Shown here in pieces: positions 52,366-62,093 of a stretch of 64,000 nucleotides of DNA. The position numbers and the translations under genes were made by a program. Source of the DNA: Bradyrhizobium sp. BR13661 (GTDB lineage: Bacteria > Pseudomonadota > Alphaproteobacteria > Rhizobiales > Xanthobacteraceae); contig NZ_JARXWB010000018.1 in the NCBI RefSeq assembly GCF_029892425.1, positions 1 through 64,000 of the forward strand, given 5' to 3'. Under the pieces are notes generated by a model, which worked only from the letters and a program-made list of their open reading frames with translations, searched no databases and was not told the origin of the DNA. How positions within the stretch are numbered: the first letter of the stretch is position 1; each line of letters begins with the position of its first letter.

Positions 52366-54123
52366 GTGTCGGTCGCTCAACGCAGACGTATCTCGACGCT
52401 GGTGATGAACCGCTTCGCGCGGAACATGCTCGCGCGCGCGAGCGGCGGTTCCGTTGCGCTGTCGCGGGTCTGGCCTGGCCGAACCGACCGGCTGATCATC
52501 GCGCCGCATGATCTGCGTACCGCGGATGCAACGCGCGCCGCCGAGATCTATGCCGGGCGCTTCGTCTTCGCCGGCAAGATCGTCAACTGCCACGGCCGCT
52601 CGATCTTCGATCTCGATCCGCCCTCGGAAGACTGGGAAGTCGCGTTGCTCGGCTTCGGCTGGCTGCGGCATTTGCGCGCCGCCGACACCGCGCTGACCCG
52701 GGCGAATGCACGCGCGCTGGTCGAGGACTGGATCAGCAACCCTGCCAACAAGCGCCGGCCCGTTGCCCGCCGCGCCGACGTGCTGGCGCGGCGCGTGATC
52801 TCGCTGCTGTCGCAGGCGCCGCTGGTGCTCAGCGACACCGACAACAAATTCTACCGCCGTTACTTGCGCGCACTCGCACGCGAGATCCGCTTCCTGCGCT
52901 ACACCATGGTCAACATCCCGGACGGGGTGCCAAAACTCCAGGTGCAGATCGCGCTATGCTACACGACGCTGTGCCTCGCCAACCAGGCGCGTCACATCCG
53001 CAGCGCGTCGAAAAAGCTCTCTGATGAATTGCAGCGGCAGATTCTCCCTGATGGCGGCCACATCTCGCGCAATCCGGGCGCGTTGATCGAACTCCTGATC
53101 GACCTGTTGCCACTGCGGCAGACCTTTGCCGCGCGCAATATCGCGCCGCCGCCGGCGCTGCTCAATGCGATCGACCGCATGATGCCGATGCTACGCTTCT
53201 TCCGGCATGGCGATGGCAATTTCGCGTTGTTCAACGGCATGAGCGCGACGCCGTCGGATCTGCTCGCGACGCTGCTCGCCTATGATGACGCCCATGGCGC
53301 GCCGATGGCGAACATGCCGCACACCGGCTTCCAGCGCCTCGATGCCGGCCCGACCACTGTGATCATCGACACCGGCCCGCCGCCGCCGCCCAGCGTCAGC
53401 CACGACGCCCATGCCGGCTCCCTGTCGTTCGAATTGTCCTCCGGAATCAGCCGCATCGTCACCAATTGCGGCATGCCGACCACGGGTCGTGACAATTGGC
53501 GTCCGTTCGCGCGCGGCACCGCGGCGCATTCGACGCTGACCTATCACGACACGTCGTCCTGTCAGTTCGTCGAGATGTCGGCGATGAAGCGGCTGCTGCG
53601 CGGCGCGCCGATCATGAGCGGCCCGCATGAAGTCGAGAGCTACCGCGAGGTCGTCGAAGGCGGCACGCTGCTGACGACCTCGCATGATGGCTATCTCGCC
53701 AAGTTCGGCGTGATCCACCGCCGCGTGCTGATGGTTGCCAATGACGGTGCCCGGATCGACGGCGAGGACACGCTGTCGCCGCCGCAAGGCGCGCGCCTCA
53801 AAGGATCTGATGCCGATTTTGCTCTGCGCTTCCATCTGCATCCCGCGGTGAAGGCAAGCCGGCTGTCGGATGCGCGCGGGGTGATGCTGGTGCTGCCGAA
53901 CCGGGACGTCTGGACCTTCGAGGCGCTCGACGACAGGGTCGATCTCGAAGACAGCGTGTTCCTGGCCGGCAATGACGGCCCCCGCCGCACCGCCCAGATC
54001 GTGATCCGCCAGGATGCGCGCCGGGCGCCCTCGATCCGCTGGAGTTTTGTGCGTTCGACGGCATCGCCAGCAGTCACCAATGCCCGCCGTAACGCTCGCC
54101 GCGAGCCGGAACTCCCGCTGTAA
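52366..54123 (+). CDS. Heparinase II/III family protein
   Basis: A 585-residue protein starting at GTG 52366 with AAGG upstream. The N-terminal alpha-toroid (FARNMLARASGGSVAL, PGRTDRLIIAPHDLRTADATRAAEIYAG in part) is followed by a C-terminal beta-sandwich containing DNWRPFARGTAAHSTLTYHD and GPHEVESYREV (cores RGTAAHSTL and HEVESYRE), the heparinase II/III domain. No signal peptide. Bacterial relatives without a heparin substrate are common next to rsmB and purH in Bradyrhizobium; a role in envelope or glycan turnover is inferred. Confidence 0.85.
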   Translation: MSVAQRRRISTLVMNRFARNMLARASGGSVALSRVWPGRTDRLIIAPHDLRTADATRAAEIYAGRFVFAGKIVNCHGRSIFDLDPPSEDWEVALLGFGWLRHLRAADTALTRANARALVEDWISNPANKRRPVARRADVLARRVISLLSQAPLVLSDTDNKFYRRYLRALAREIRFLRYTMVNIPDGVPKLQVQIALCYTTLCLANQARHIRSASKKLSDELQRQILPDGGHISRNPGALIELLIDLLPLRQTFAARNIAPPPALLNAIDRMMPMLRFFRHGDGNFALFNGMSATPSDLLATLLAYDDAHGAPMANMPHTGFQRLDAGPTTVIIDTGPPPPPSVSHDAHAGSLSFELSSGISRIVTNCGMPTTGRDNWRPFARGTAAHSTLTYHDTSSCQFVEMSAMKRLLRGAPIMSGPHEVESYREVVEGGTLLTTSHDGYLAKFGVIHRRVLMVANDGARIDGEDTLSPPQGARLKGSDADFALRFHLHPAVKASRLSDARGVMLVLPNRDVWTFEALDDRVDLEDSVFLAGNDGPRRTAQIVIRQDARRAPSIRWSFVRSTASPAVTNARRNARREPELPL

Positions 54124-54288
54124 ACAGGCACGATTCGGTCCCATCTGGTCGTTGTGAAGGGCCTCGAAAACTGCTATCGAGCGCTCGTTCGCGCGACTGG
54201 CGACCTTGGATGGAGCACCATCGGGAAGCGCGACACATATCTGCCGCGCGCCTGGGCATAGACACTCCCTGAACAGAGGATCTTGCTC

Positions 54289-55881
54289 ATGACTGACCAT
54301 CCCCGCCGCGTCACCCGCGCCCTTCTTTCCGTCTCCGATAAATCAGGCCTGATCGAGTTCGCCAAGGCACTTGCCGCGCATGATGTCGAGCTGGTCTCGA
54401 CCGGCGGCACCGCGAAAGCGATCGCCGCAGCCGGTCTGAAGGTGAAGGACGTTTCCGACCTCACCGGCTTCCCCGAGATGATGGACGGCCGCGTCAAGAC
54501 GCTGCATCCGAAGGTGCATGGCGGCCTGCTCGCGATCCGCGACAACAAGGAGCATGCCGAGGCGATGAAGGCCCACGGCATCGCGCCGATCGACCTGCTC
54601 GTCGTCAATCTCTACCCGTTCGAGGCGACCGTCGACAAAGGCGCGGGCTTCGAGGATTGCATCGAGAACATCGACATCGGTGGCCCCGCGATGATCCGGG
54701 CCGCCGCGAAGAACCATGACGACGTCGCCGTCGTGGTCGAGGCCGACGACTACAAGGCCGTGCTCGACGAGCTCGCCGCCAATAACGGCGCAACCACGCT
54801 GAAGCTGCGCCGCCGCCTTGCCGCAAAGGCCTATGCGCGCACCGCGGCCTATGACGCCGCGATCTCGAACTGGTTCAACCGCCAGCTCGAGATCGACGCG
54901 CCCGATTTCCGCGCCTTTGGCGGCAAGCTGATCCAGTCGCTGCGCTACGGCGAGAACCCGCACCAGACCGCGGCGTTCTATGCCACGCCCGACAAGCGTC
55001 CTGGCGTCTCGACCGCGCGGCAGCTCCAGGGCAAGGAGCTCTCCTACAACAACATCAACGACACCGACGCCGCCTATGAATGCATCAGCGAATTCGACGC
55101 CAAGCGCACCGCGGCTTGCGTCATCGTCAAGCACGCCAATCCCTGCGGCGTCGCCGAAGGCGCGAACCTTGTCGACGCCTATCGCAAGGCGCTGGCCTGC
55201 GATTCCACCTCGGCCTTCGGCGGCATCATCGCGATGAACCGCGCGCTCGACGCCGATACCGCGCGCGAGATCACCAAGATCTTCACTGAAGTGATTATCG
55301 CGCCCGATGCCAGCGAAGAGGCGATCGCCATCATCGGTGGGAAGAAGAACCTCCGCCTGCTGCTCGCCGGCAGCCTGCCCGATCCGCGCGCGCCGGGCCT
55401 CACCGCCAAGACCGTCGCGGGCGGCCTTCTGGTGCAAAGCCGCGACAATGCCGTGGTCGACGATATGACCTTCAAGGTCGTCACCAAGCGTGCGCCGACG
55501 GACGCGGAAATGCGCGACCTCAAGTTCGCTTTCCGAGTGGCAAAACACGTCAAGTCGAACACCATCATCTACGCCAAGGATCTCGCCACCGTCGGCATCG
55601 GTGCCGGGCAGATGAGCCGCGTCGATTCCGCGCGGATCGCGGCCCGCAAGGCGCTGGACGCAGCGAACGAGCTGAAGCTCGCCGAGCCGCTGACCAAAGG
55701 CTCGGTCGTGGCCTCGGATGCGTTCTTCCCCTTCGCTGACGGCATGCTGGCCTGCATCGAAGCCGGCGCCACCGCTGTGGTGCAGCCTGGCGGCTCGATG
55801 CGCGATGACGAGGTGATCAAGGCAGCCGACGAGCACGGCATCGCCATGGTCTTCACCGGCACGCGGCACTTCCGGCACTGA
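54289..55881 (+). CDS. purH: Bifunctional AICAR transformylase / IMP cyclohydrolase
   Basis: PurH performs the last two steps of IMP synthesis. The ATG at 54289 follows AGAGGA; 530 residues. The N-terminal MGS-like cyclohydrolase domain shows SDKSGLIEFAKAL, STGGTAKAIAAAG and GGRVKTLHPKVHGG-like DGRVKTLHPKVHGGLL. The transformylase domain has RYGENPHQTAAFY, SYNNINDTDAAYE, KHANPCGVA and the C-terminal FPFADGM. 10-formyl-THF comes from folate enzymes including FolD, encoded elsewhere in the window. Confidence 0.96.
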   Translation: MTDHPRRVTRALLSVSDKSGLIEFAKALAAHDVELVSTGGTAKAIAAAGLKVKDVSDLTGFPEMMDGRVKTLHPKVHGGLLAIRDNKEHAEAMKAHGIAPIDLLVVNLYPFEATVDKGAGFEDCIENIDIGGPAMIRAAAKNHDDVAVVVEADDYKAVLDELAANNGATTLKLRRRLAAKAYARTAAYDAAISNWFNRQLEIDAPDFRAFGGKLIQSLRYGENPHQTAAFYATPDKRPGVSTARQLQGKELSYNNINDTDAAYECISEFDAKRTAACVIVKHANPCGVAEGANLVDAYRKALACDSTSAFGGIIAMNRALDADTAREITKIFTEVIIAPDASEEAIAIIGGKKNLRLLLAGSLPDPRAPGLTAKTVAGGLLVQSRDNAVVDDMTFKVVTKRAPTDAEMRDLKFAFRVAKHVKSNTIIYAKDLATVGIGAGQMSRVDSARIAARKALDAANELKLAEPLTKGSVVASDAFFPFADGMLACIEAGATAVVQPGGSMRDDEVIKAADEHGIAMVFTGTRHFRH

Positions 55882-55891
55882 TCTTGCCGGC

Positions 55892-55927
55892 ATTCCGGGG
55901 CGCGCCACTTGGCGTGAGCCCCGGAAT
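55892..55927. repeat. REP-like hairpin between purH and the UMF1-type transporter
   Basis: ATTCCGGGGC (55892-55901) and GCCCCGGAAT (55918-55927) form a perfect 10-bp stem with an internal GCGCCACTTGGCG hairpin. The arm is the same as in the 48936 element. It lies between convergent genes and may serve as a terminator for both. Confidence 0.6.
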
Positions 55928-55942
55928 ACGGTGAATTGCAGG

Positions 55943-57328
55943 CTAGTCCCGGACCCGCATCAACAGCGCGAAACCCGTCACGAAAAACGCCACCAGCACG
56001 GCCATGCCGGCCTTCTGGCTCGCGGTGGCTGCGGTGATCACACCGATCAGCAGCGGTCCGATGAAGGACGTCACTTTCCCCGTCAGCGCGAACAAACCGA
56101 AATACTGCGCGATCCGATCCTTCGGCGCGAGGCGGATCAGGAGCGTGCGCGACGCCGCCTGAAGGGGACCACCGGCGGCGCCGATCAAACAGCCCAGCAC
56201 GATGTAAGCACGCTCGGCGGCGGCCGCGAACAGCGGCCCGCCGGGTACCGGCGGCGCAACCTTGACGAACAGCACGCTGTCCTTGTCGACGAGCAGGATT
56301 GCGGCGACCGACAGCAGCAGGATCAGCATGCTGCCGGCAATGACGCGCTTCGGACCGAGGGAGTCGTCGAGCTTGCCGCCAAGCCATGCACCAAAGGTGC
56401 CAGCGATGGCGAGGATGATGCCGAACGTGCCGATCTGGATCGTATGCCAGCCGAATGTGCCGGCCGCATAGATGCCACCGAACGCGAACAGCGACACCAG
56501 GCCGTCAGTGTAGATCATGTTGGCAATCAGAAACGCGGCGAGCGATTTCTGCTGCGGCAGATCCCTCAGCGATTGCTTGAGATCAGCCAGGCCTTCGTGC
56601 AACGCCTCACGCACCGGCCGCTTCGCCGGGTAATCCGGCGTGAACAAGAACATCGGCGTCACGAAGATGATGAACCACAGCCCGGTCAACGGGCCGGCAG
56701 CACGATCACCTTCGTGGGTGACGGGATCGAGCCCGAACAGCGGTGCGAAGCCGAGCAGCGTGCGGCCGGTCTCGGGATTGGCGGCGAAGAAGCCGAGCAC
56801 GATGATCAAGCTGACGATGCCGCCGATGTAACCCGTGGCCCAGCCGGTGCCCGAGAGCCGACCGATGCGCTCCGGCGGCACCAGCGTCGGCATCATCGCA
56901 TTGTTGAAGACGGTGGCGAATTCCGCGCCGACGCTGGCAAGCGCAACCGCAAGCAGCAGCGGCGGAATGATGCCATGGTCGCCGGGCTTGCCGATCCACA
57001 ATGCGCAGGAGGCCAGCACCAGGACCGCACCGAACGCGGCGATCCACGGCTTGCGGCGACCCGAAGCATCCGCGATAGCGCCAAGCACGGGTGACAGAAG
57101 CGCAATCGCCATGCCAGCTGCTGCCATCGCAAATCCCCAGAGCGATTGGCCAGTGGCGGGATCCGGCGCAACGCTGGTGGCAAAATAGGGCGCGAACACG
57201 AAGGTCGTGATCAGTGTGAAATAGGGCTGCGCAGCCCAATCGAAGAAAATCCAGCTGATGACAGCTGCGCGCGGCGGATAGGTCCGCGGGGCGCTGGCCA
57301 TGCGCGCCTCGGGGGCGATCGTCGTCAT
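55943..57328 (-). CDS. UMF1/Atg22-like MFS transporter
   Basis: A 461-residue protein; the ATG at 57328 has GAGGA seven bases upstream. The first segment WIFFDWAAQPYFTLITTFVFAPYF in part (FDWAAQPYFTLI) is the hallmark of the UMF1/Atg22 family (PF11700), related to a yeast vacuolar amino acid exporter. About 12 membrane segments are visible, with the loop DASGRRKPW. Amino acid or related export is possible; no substrate is shown. It is convergent with purH and divergent from ggt. Confidence 0.87.
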   Translation of the reverse strand: MTTIAPEARMASAPRTYPPRAAVISWIFFDWAAQPYFTLITTFVFAPYFATSVAPDPATGQSLWGFAMAAAGMAIALLSPVLGAIADASGRRKPWIAAFGAVLVLASCALWIGKPGDHGIIPPLLLAVALASVGAEFATVFNNAMMPTLVPPERIGRLSGTGWATGYIGGIVSLIIVLGFFAANPETGRTLLGFAPLFGLDPVTHEGDRAAGPLTGLWFIIFVTPMFLFTPDYPAKRPVREALHEGLADLKQSLRDLPQQKSLAAFLIANMIYTDGLVSLFAFGGIYAAGTFGWHTIQIGTFGIILAIAGTFGAWLGGKLDDSLGPKRVIAGSMLILLLSVAAILLVDKDSVLFVKVAPPVPGGPLFAAAAERAYIVLGCLIGAAGGPLQAASRTLLIRLAPKDRIAQYFGLFALTGKVTSFIGPLLIGVITAATASQKAGMAVLVAFFVTGFALLMRVRD

Positions 57329-57428
57329 CACGCAGTCCTCATCACAAACAGTTTTGTCTCTCTTAGCGCAAACCGTATAGCATTACAGCGACGCGTTTGA
57401 ATTGACCCGAACGCTTGGCGGAAATTTG

Positions 57429-59180
57429 ATGATGGCGTCTTTTTCGACACGTCGGACATTTGTCGTGCTCATCGCCACTCTGGCGATTGGGCTTACATCG
57501 GCAATCGCGCAGGATGCGCGGCGAACTTATGTCCCGCCCGCGCTCGACACCGTGCATGCCATCCCTGCCGAGCATGGCATGGTGGTGGCGCAGGAGAAGA
57601 TATCCGCGCAGGTCGGCGCGGATATCTTGCGCCGTGGCGGCAACGCCGTCGACGCGGCCGTCGCAACCGGCTTTGCGATGGCGGTGACCTATCCGCGCGC
57701 CGGCAATATCGGCGGCGGCGGCTTCATGGTGATCCATTCCGCAGAGCGCAATGAGGATATTGCGATCGACTATCGCGAGAGCGCGCCGGCGGCGACCACG
57801 GCGCAGATTTTCCTCGGGCCCGACGGTAAGCCCGATCCCGCCAAGTCGCGCGATTCCGGGCTTGGCATCGGCGTGCCCGGCACGGTCGCGGGGCTGGCGC
57901 TGGCGCACGAGAAGTACGGCTCGGGCAAATTCACGCTGGCACAGTTGCTCGAACCCGCGATCGCACTCGCGCGGGACGGATTTATCGTCACTGACGACAT
58001 CGCCGATACGCTGCCGGGCTGGTACCCGCGACTGGCCCACTTTCCATCGTCAGCCAGTATCTTCGCAAAGCCTGATGGCAAGCCCCTGGGCGAAGGCGAT
58101 AGGCTGGTGCAGAGCGATCTCGCTGACACGCTGACGAACGTCGCAGCGCAAGGCCCGCGCGGCTTCTATGAAGGCCCGGTGGCAGAGAAGATCGCCAAGG
58201 CCGTGTCCGACGCCGGCGGCATCATGACTCCCGCCGATCTGAAGGCCTATCAGCCGGTGGTTCGCACTCCGGTGCGCGGCACCTATCGCGGCTACGACAT
58301 CGTCTCGATGCCGCTGCCATCTTCCGGCGGCGTGGTGCTGGTCGAATCGCTCAACATCCTCGAAGGCTTTCAGCTCACCGATCTGAAGCAGGGCTCGCCG
58401 GCATCGCTGCATCTGCTGATCGAAGCCATGAAGCGCTCTTACGCCGACCGTGCGCGCTATCTCGGCGATCCCGCCTTCGTCAATGCGCCGATCGAGACGC
58501 TCACCTCGAAGGGTTATGCAGCCAAATTGCGCGCCAGCATCTCAACCGATCGCGCAACACCGTCGAAAGAGATCGTTTCCGCGCTGCCCGCGCCGCGCGA
58601 AGGCAGCAACACCACGCACTATTCCGTCGTCGACAGCAGCGGCAATGCCGTCAGCAATACCTATACGTTGAACTTCAGCTACGGCGTCGGCCTCGTCGCC
58701 GACGGCACCGGCGTGCTGCTCAACAACGAGCTCGATGATTTCACCGCCGCCGTCGGTGCCTCCAATGCCTATGGCCTTGTCGGCTACGAACCCAACCTGC
58801 CCGGGCCTGGGAAGCGGCCGCTGTCTTCGATGTCACCGACCATCGTGCTGAAGGACGGCAGGCCAGTGCTGGTGACTGGCTCGCCCGGCGGCAGCCGCAT
58901 CATCTCGACCGTGCTCCAGGTGATCGTGAACGTGCTCGACTACAAGATGGATGTGGCGGCCGCCGTCGCCGCGCCGCGGCTGCATCATCAGTGGCTTCCG
59001 GATGAGGTGCGCGTCGAGCGCGGTTTTCCCGACGACGTGCTGTTTGAGCTCAAGGCGATGGACCATCTCATCGTCGAACCGATGGGACAGACGTCGGCCA
59101 ATTCGATTGCCGTGACACCGAACGGCCCTCTCGGCGCACCCGACCCGCGCACACGCGGCGCGGAGGCAGCCGGACAGTAA
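57429..59180 (+). CDS. ggt: Gamma-glutamyltransferase
   Basis: A 583-residue periplasmic enzyme from ATG 57429. The signal peptide (FVVLIATLAIGLTSAIAQ) is followed by the large-subunit region with AAVATGFAMAVTYPRAGNIGGGGFM (core RAGNIGGGGFMV). The autocatalytic site is the first Thr of NTTHYSVVDSSGNAVS, where pro-enzyme is cut to make two subunits, and the second subunit holds GSPGGSRIISTVLQ. It breaks down glutathione and gamma-glutamyl compounds. It is divergent from the UMF1-type gene. Confidence 0.93.
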   Translation: MMASFSTRRTFVVLIATLAIGLTSAIAQDARRTYVPPALDTVHAIPAEHGMVVAQEKISAQVGADILRRGGNAVDAAVATGFAMAVTYPRAGNIGGGGFMVIHSAERNEDIAIDYRESAPAATTAQIFLGPDGKPDPAKSRDSGLGIGVPGTVAGLALAHEKYGSGKFTLAQLLEPAIALARDGFIVTDDIADTLPGWYPRLAHFPSSASIFAKPDGKPLGEGDRLVQSDLADTLTNVAAQGPRGFYEGPVAEKIAKAVSDAGGIMTPADLKAYQPVVRTPVRGTYRGYDIVSMPLPSSGGVVLVESLNILEGFQLTDLKQGSPASLHLLIEAMKRSYADRARYLGDPAFVNAPIETLTSKGYAAKLRASISTDRATPSKEIVSALPAPREGSNTTHYSVVDSSGNAVSNTYTLNFSYGVGLVADGTGVLLNNELDDFTAAVGASNAYGLVGYEPNLPGPGKRPLSSMSPTIVLKDGRPVLVTGSPGGSRIISTVLQVIVNVLDYKMDVAAAVAAPRLHHQWLPDEVRVERGFPDDVLFELKAMDHLIVEPMGQTSANSIAVTPNGPLGAPDPRTRGAEAAGQ

Positions 59181-59278
59181 GCCTGCCCTTGCATGGCACG
59201 GCCGCACGCGCTGGCTTGCGCGGCGCGCCGCGCGTGCTACCACCACCCGGCCAAAAGCAATTTGCCGGGGAAACGCAC

Positions 59279-60574
59279 ATGACCACAGCCGATCCGACCG
59301 GGCGCATCGAACGCGCCGAGATCGAGGACACCAGCCTTCTTGCCTTCTATCGCGACATGAATGCGCCGGAGCGGCGCACCTTCTGGGCCTGCGCGGCAGG
59401 CTGGGCGCTCGATGGCATGGACTTCATGATCTACCCGCTGGTGATCGGCACCATCATCGCGCTGTGGAAGGTCGATGCCGCGTCGGCCGGTCTTGCCGGC
59501 ACGGTGACACTGCTGGCCTCCGCGATCGGCGGCTGGCTCGGCGGCTATCTCTCCGACCATATCGGCCGGGTCAGGACGCTCCAGATCACCATCATCTGGT
59601 TCTCGTTCTTCTCGCTGGTCTGCGCCGTCGTGCAGAATTTCGAACAGCTGTTGATCGCGCGCGCCGTGCTCGGCCTCGGGTTCGGCGGCGAATGGGCCGC
59701 AGGGGCCGTGCTGATGGGCGAGGCGATCCGGCCGCAATATCGCGGACGCGCGGTTGGCTCGGTGCAATCGGGCTGGGCCGTCGGCTGGGGCCTTGCGGTA
59801 CTGTCGCAGGCGATCCTGTTCTCATTGATGCCGGCTGAAACGGCGTGGCGCTGGATGTTCGTGATCGGCGCGCTGCCGGCGCTGCTGGTGTTCTACATCC
59901 GCCGCTCTGTCACTGAGCCAGAGATCGCGGCCGCCGCACGCGCCAAGCACGCTGAGACGGGCAGTCATCCAAAGCTGTGGGAGATCTTCACCTTTCCGAT
60001 CGTGAAGACCACGGTGCTTGCATCGCTGATGGCGACAGGCTGTCAGGGCGGCTACTACGCCATCACCTTCTGGGTGCCGCAGTTCCTGACCAAGGAGCGT
60101 CACCTGTCGATCGTCGGCTCGACCGGCTATCTCTCGACGCTGATCATCGGCTCGTTCATCGGCTATCTCACGGGCGCCTGGCTCGCCGACCGGATCGGAC
60201 GGCGCAATCTGTTCCTGATCTTCTCGATCGGCGCGATGGCCGTGGTGCTGCTCTACACGCAGCTGCCGCTGACCAACGAGATCCTGTGGGTGCTCGGATT
60301 CCCGCTCGGCTTCTTCGCCTCGGGCTATTTCTCTGGCGTCGGCGCGTTCCTGACCGAGCTCTATCCGACGCGGCTGCGCGGCTCGGGCCAGGGCTTTTGC
60401 TATAATTTCGGCCGTGGCATCGGCGCGCTGTTTCCGTTCCTCGTCGGCGCGCTGTCGGCATCGACATCGCTTGCCAATGCGATCGCGATCTTCGCCGTGG
60501 TGGCTTACGCGCTGTTCTTCATTGCGGCCTTCGCGCTGCCAGAAACGCGCGGGCGCGTGCTGCACGCAGATTGA
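59279..60574 (+). CDS. MFS transporter (sialate/aromatic acid symporter-like)
   Basis: A 431-residue protein from ATG 59279 (GGGGAAAC upstream). It has about 12 membrane segments. The first holds WALDGMDFMIYPLVIGTI, and the A-like loop is GGYLSDHIGRVRTLQ, with the A' copy AWLADRIGRRNLF in the second half. FGGEWAAGAVLMGE is typical of the sialate:H+/benzoate group of organic acid symporters. Substrate unknown. It follows ggt at a short distance, and the two could be co-transcribed. Confidence 0.88.
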   Translation: MTTADPTGRIERAEIEDTSLLAFYRDMNAPERRTFWACAAGWALDGMDFMIYPLVIGTIIALWKVDAASAGLAGTVTLLASAIGGWLGGYLSDHIGRVRTLQITIIWFSFFSLVCAVVQNFEQLLIARAVLGLGFGGEWAAGAVLMGEAIRPQYRGRAVGSVQSGWAVGWGLAVLSQAILFSLMPAETAWRWMFVIGALPALLVFYIRRSVTEPEIAAAARAKHAETGSHPKLWEIFTFPIVKTTVLASLMATGCQGGYYAITFWVPQFLTKERHLSIVGSTGYLSTLIIGSFIGYLTGAWLADRIGRRNLFLIFSIGAMAVVLLYTQLPLTNEILWVLGFPLGFFASGYFSGVGAFLTELYPTRLRGSGQGFCYNFGRGIGALFPFLVGALSASTSLANAIAIFAVVAYALFFIAAFALPETRGRVLHAD

Positions 60575-60599
60575 GCTCGTCGTGGGGCGGTGAGGAAGC

Positions 60600-61265
60600 T
60601 TACCGCCCCACTTGATACGGCCCGCCCTTTTCGAGCGCGCGCGCATAAGCCGGGCGCGCGTGGATGCGTTCCAGGAACGCCATCGCCTTGGGGTGGCCCT
60701 GCTCGAGCCCGCCGCGTGCTTGGGCGGCTTCAAGCGGAAAGCTCATCTGGATATCGGCCGCGGTGAACTCGTTGCCGGCGAACCATTCGCTTTTGCCGAG
60801 CTCGCCTTCCCAATAATCCATGTGCTGCTTGAGCTGCGGATTGACCAGCGTGGTCAGCGCCTGGTTCGAGACTTTTCGCACCAGCGGGCGAAGCAGCGCC
60901 GGCGCGCGCTTCGGCATCAGCGTGAACAGCAGCTTCAGCAGCAGCGGTGACATCGCGGACCCTTCCGCATAATGCAGCCAATAGGTGAAGCGCAGCCGCT
61001 CCGGTGGGTTCGGCGGCGGGATCAGCCGACCATTGCCGTAGGTGGCGACGAGATATTCGATGATCGCGCCCGACTCGGCGATGGTGTTGCCGTTGTCGGT
61101 GATGACCGGCGACTTGCCGAGCGGATGGATCGCGCGCAGCTCTTTCGGAGCACGCATGTCGGGCTGACGCTGATAGCGCACGATCTCGTAGGGCACGCCC
61201 AATTCCTCGAGCAGCCACAGCACACGCTGCGAACGAGAATTGTTGAGGTGGTGGACGGTCAGCAT
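60600..61265 (-). CDS. Glutathione S-transferase family protein
   Basis: The long frame to 61973 is spurious; the ATG at 61265 (GGGGATCTCGCG upstream) gives 221 residues. The thioredoxin-like N-domain has LNNSRSQRVLWLLEELGVPYEI in part (SRSQRVLWLLEEL), with Ser in the active-site region, then GKSPVITDNG and AESGAIIEYL. The C-domain is all-helical (WEGELGKSEWFAGNEFTAADIQMS, parts). Likely a cytosolic conjugating or reducing enzyme. It is divergent from DUF2239 across a palindrome. Confidence 0.92.
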   Translation of the reverse strand: MLTVHHLNNSRSQRVLWLLEELGVPYEIVRYQRQPDMRAPKELRAIHPLGKSPVITDNGNTIAESGAIIEYLVATYGNGRLIPPPNPPERLRFTYWLHYAEGSAMSPLLLKLLFTLMPKRAPALLRPLVRKVSNQALTTLVNPQLKQHMDYWEGELGKSEWFAGNEFTAADIQMSFPLEAAQARGGLEQGHPKAMAFLERIHARPAYARALEKGGPYQVGR

Positions 61266-61352
61266 CGCGAGATCCCCGGGGCTTAGGCTTGGTCGGTCGC
61301 GTAGGTGCCAGCCCGGGAACGGAATGTCGAGCCGTCTGGACGGAAATTTCAT

Positions 61353-61390
61353 CCGGGTATATTGACCTCGGTTATTTACCCGGGTATTAA
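61353..61390 (+). promoter_or_regulatory. Sigma70-like promoter with an operator-like palindrome for the DUF2239 gene
   Basis: TTGACC (61362-61367), a 17-bp spacer and TATTAA (61385-61390) look like a vegetative promoter reading toward the DUF2239 gene. The spacer contains the perfect palindrome TACCCGGGTA (61377-61386), and a half-site CCGGGTAT occurs at 61353-61360 upstream. A repressor bound here would cover both promoter boxes. Which protein binds is unknown. Confidence 0.5.
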
Positions 61391-61409
61391 AGCGCCCAAC
61401 GTCGTCAAT

Positions 61410-62006
61410 ATGGCAATGATTCCAATGCAGAGGGTTTTCACCGCGTTCCAGGGGCCGCGCCGGCTGGTGTCCGGGCCGGCCGGAGAGGTCGCACTTGTCG
61501 TCAAGCGGGTGGCGGCACGGCCGGACGAGCCCATCATCATCTTCGAGGACGCCACGGGCCGATCGATCGACTTCGATCTGCGCGGCGGCGACCGCGAGGT
61601 GCTGGCGCGCCTGGCGAAGCTGATGCCGCCACCGGTCGAGGAGGCTGCACCATCGACAGAGTCGCGCGGCCGCGGCCGGCCAAAGCTCGGCGTGGTCGCG
61701 CGCGAGGTGACGCTGCTGCCGCGGCACTGGGAGTGGCTCAATGCCCAGCCAGGTGGTGCCTCGGTCGCGCTGCGCAAGCTCGTCGAGGAGGCCAGGCGCG
61801 CGAGCGGCGACAAGGACCGCGAGCGGCAGGCGCGCGATGCGGCCTATCACTTCATGACGACCATGGCCGGCAATCGCGCACAGTTCGAGGAAGCGTCGCG
61901 TGCTCTGTTCGCAGATGACCGGCGCCGCTTCACCGGACTGATTGCCGACTGGCCGGCCGACATCCGCGACCACATCGTCAAGCTCGCCTATAGCGACCGC
62001 GCCTAG
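61410..62006 (+). CDS. DUF2239 family protein
   Basis: About 198 residues from ATG 61410 (61416 and 61425 are other in-frame starts). FTAFQGPRRLVSGPAGEVALVVKR and IFEDATGRSIDFDLRGG (cores FTAFQGPRR and FEDATGRSIDFDLRG), then RGRGRPKLGVVAREVTLLPRHWEWL and VALRKLVEEARRA match the DUF2239 family. RPKLGV...LLPRHWEWL is the region that suggests nucleic-acid or protein contact. Function unknown. It is divergent from the GST gene, which hints at a shared stress regulon. Confidence 0.85.
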   Translation: MAMIPMQRVFTAFQGPRRLVSGPAGEVALVVKRVAARPDEPIIIFEDATGRSIDFDLRGGDREVLARLAKLMPPPVEEAAPSTESRGRGRPKLGVVAREVTLLPRHWEWLNAQPGGASVALRKLVEEARRASGDKDRERQARDAAYHFMTTMAGNRAQFEEASRALFADDRRRFTGLIADWPADIRDHIVKLAYSDRA

Positions 62007-62093
62007 GCGCGATCTCCAATAACCCCATCAACGGCCATGCCGCGCGTGCATCGCGCGGCAACGGCTTCGCACGTCCTGATGAAAGGCACATCC

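Noticed and set aside
60600..61973. 457-codon version of the GST gene
   Set aside because: The part before 61265 crosses the promoter palindrome and lies antisense to DUF2239; a good start and ribosome site exist at 61265.
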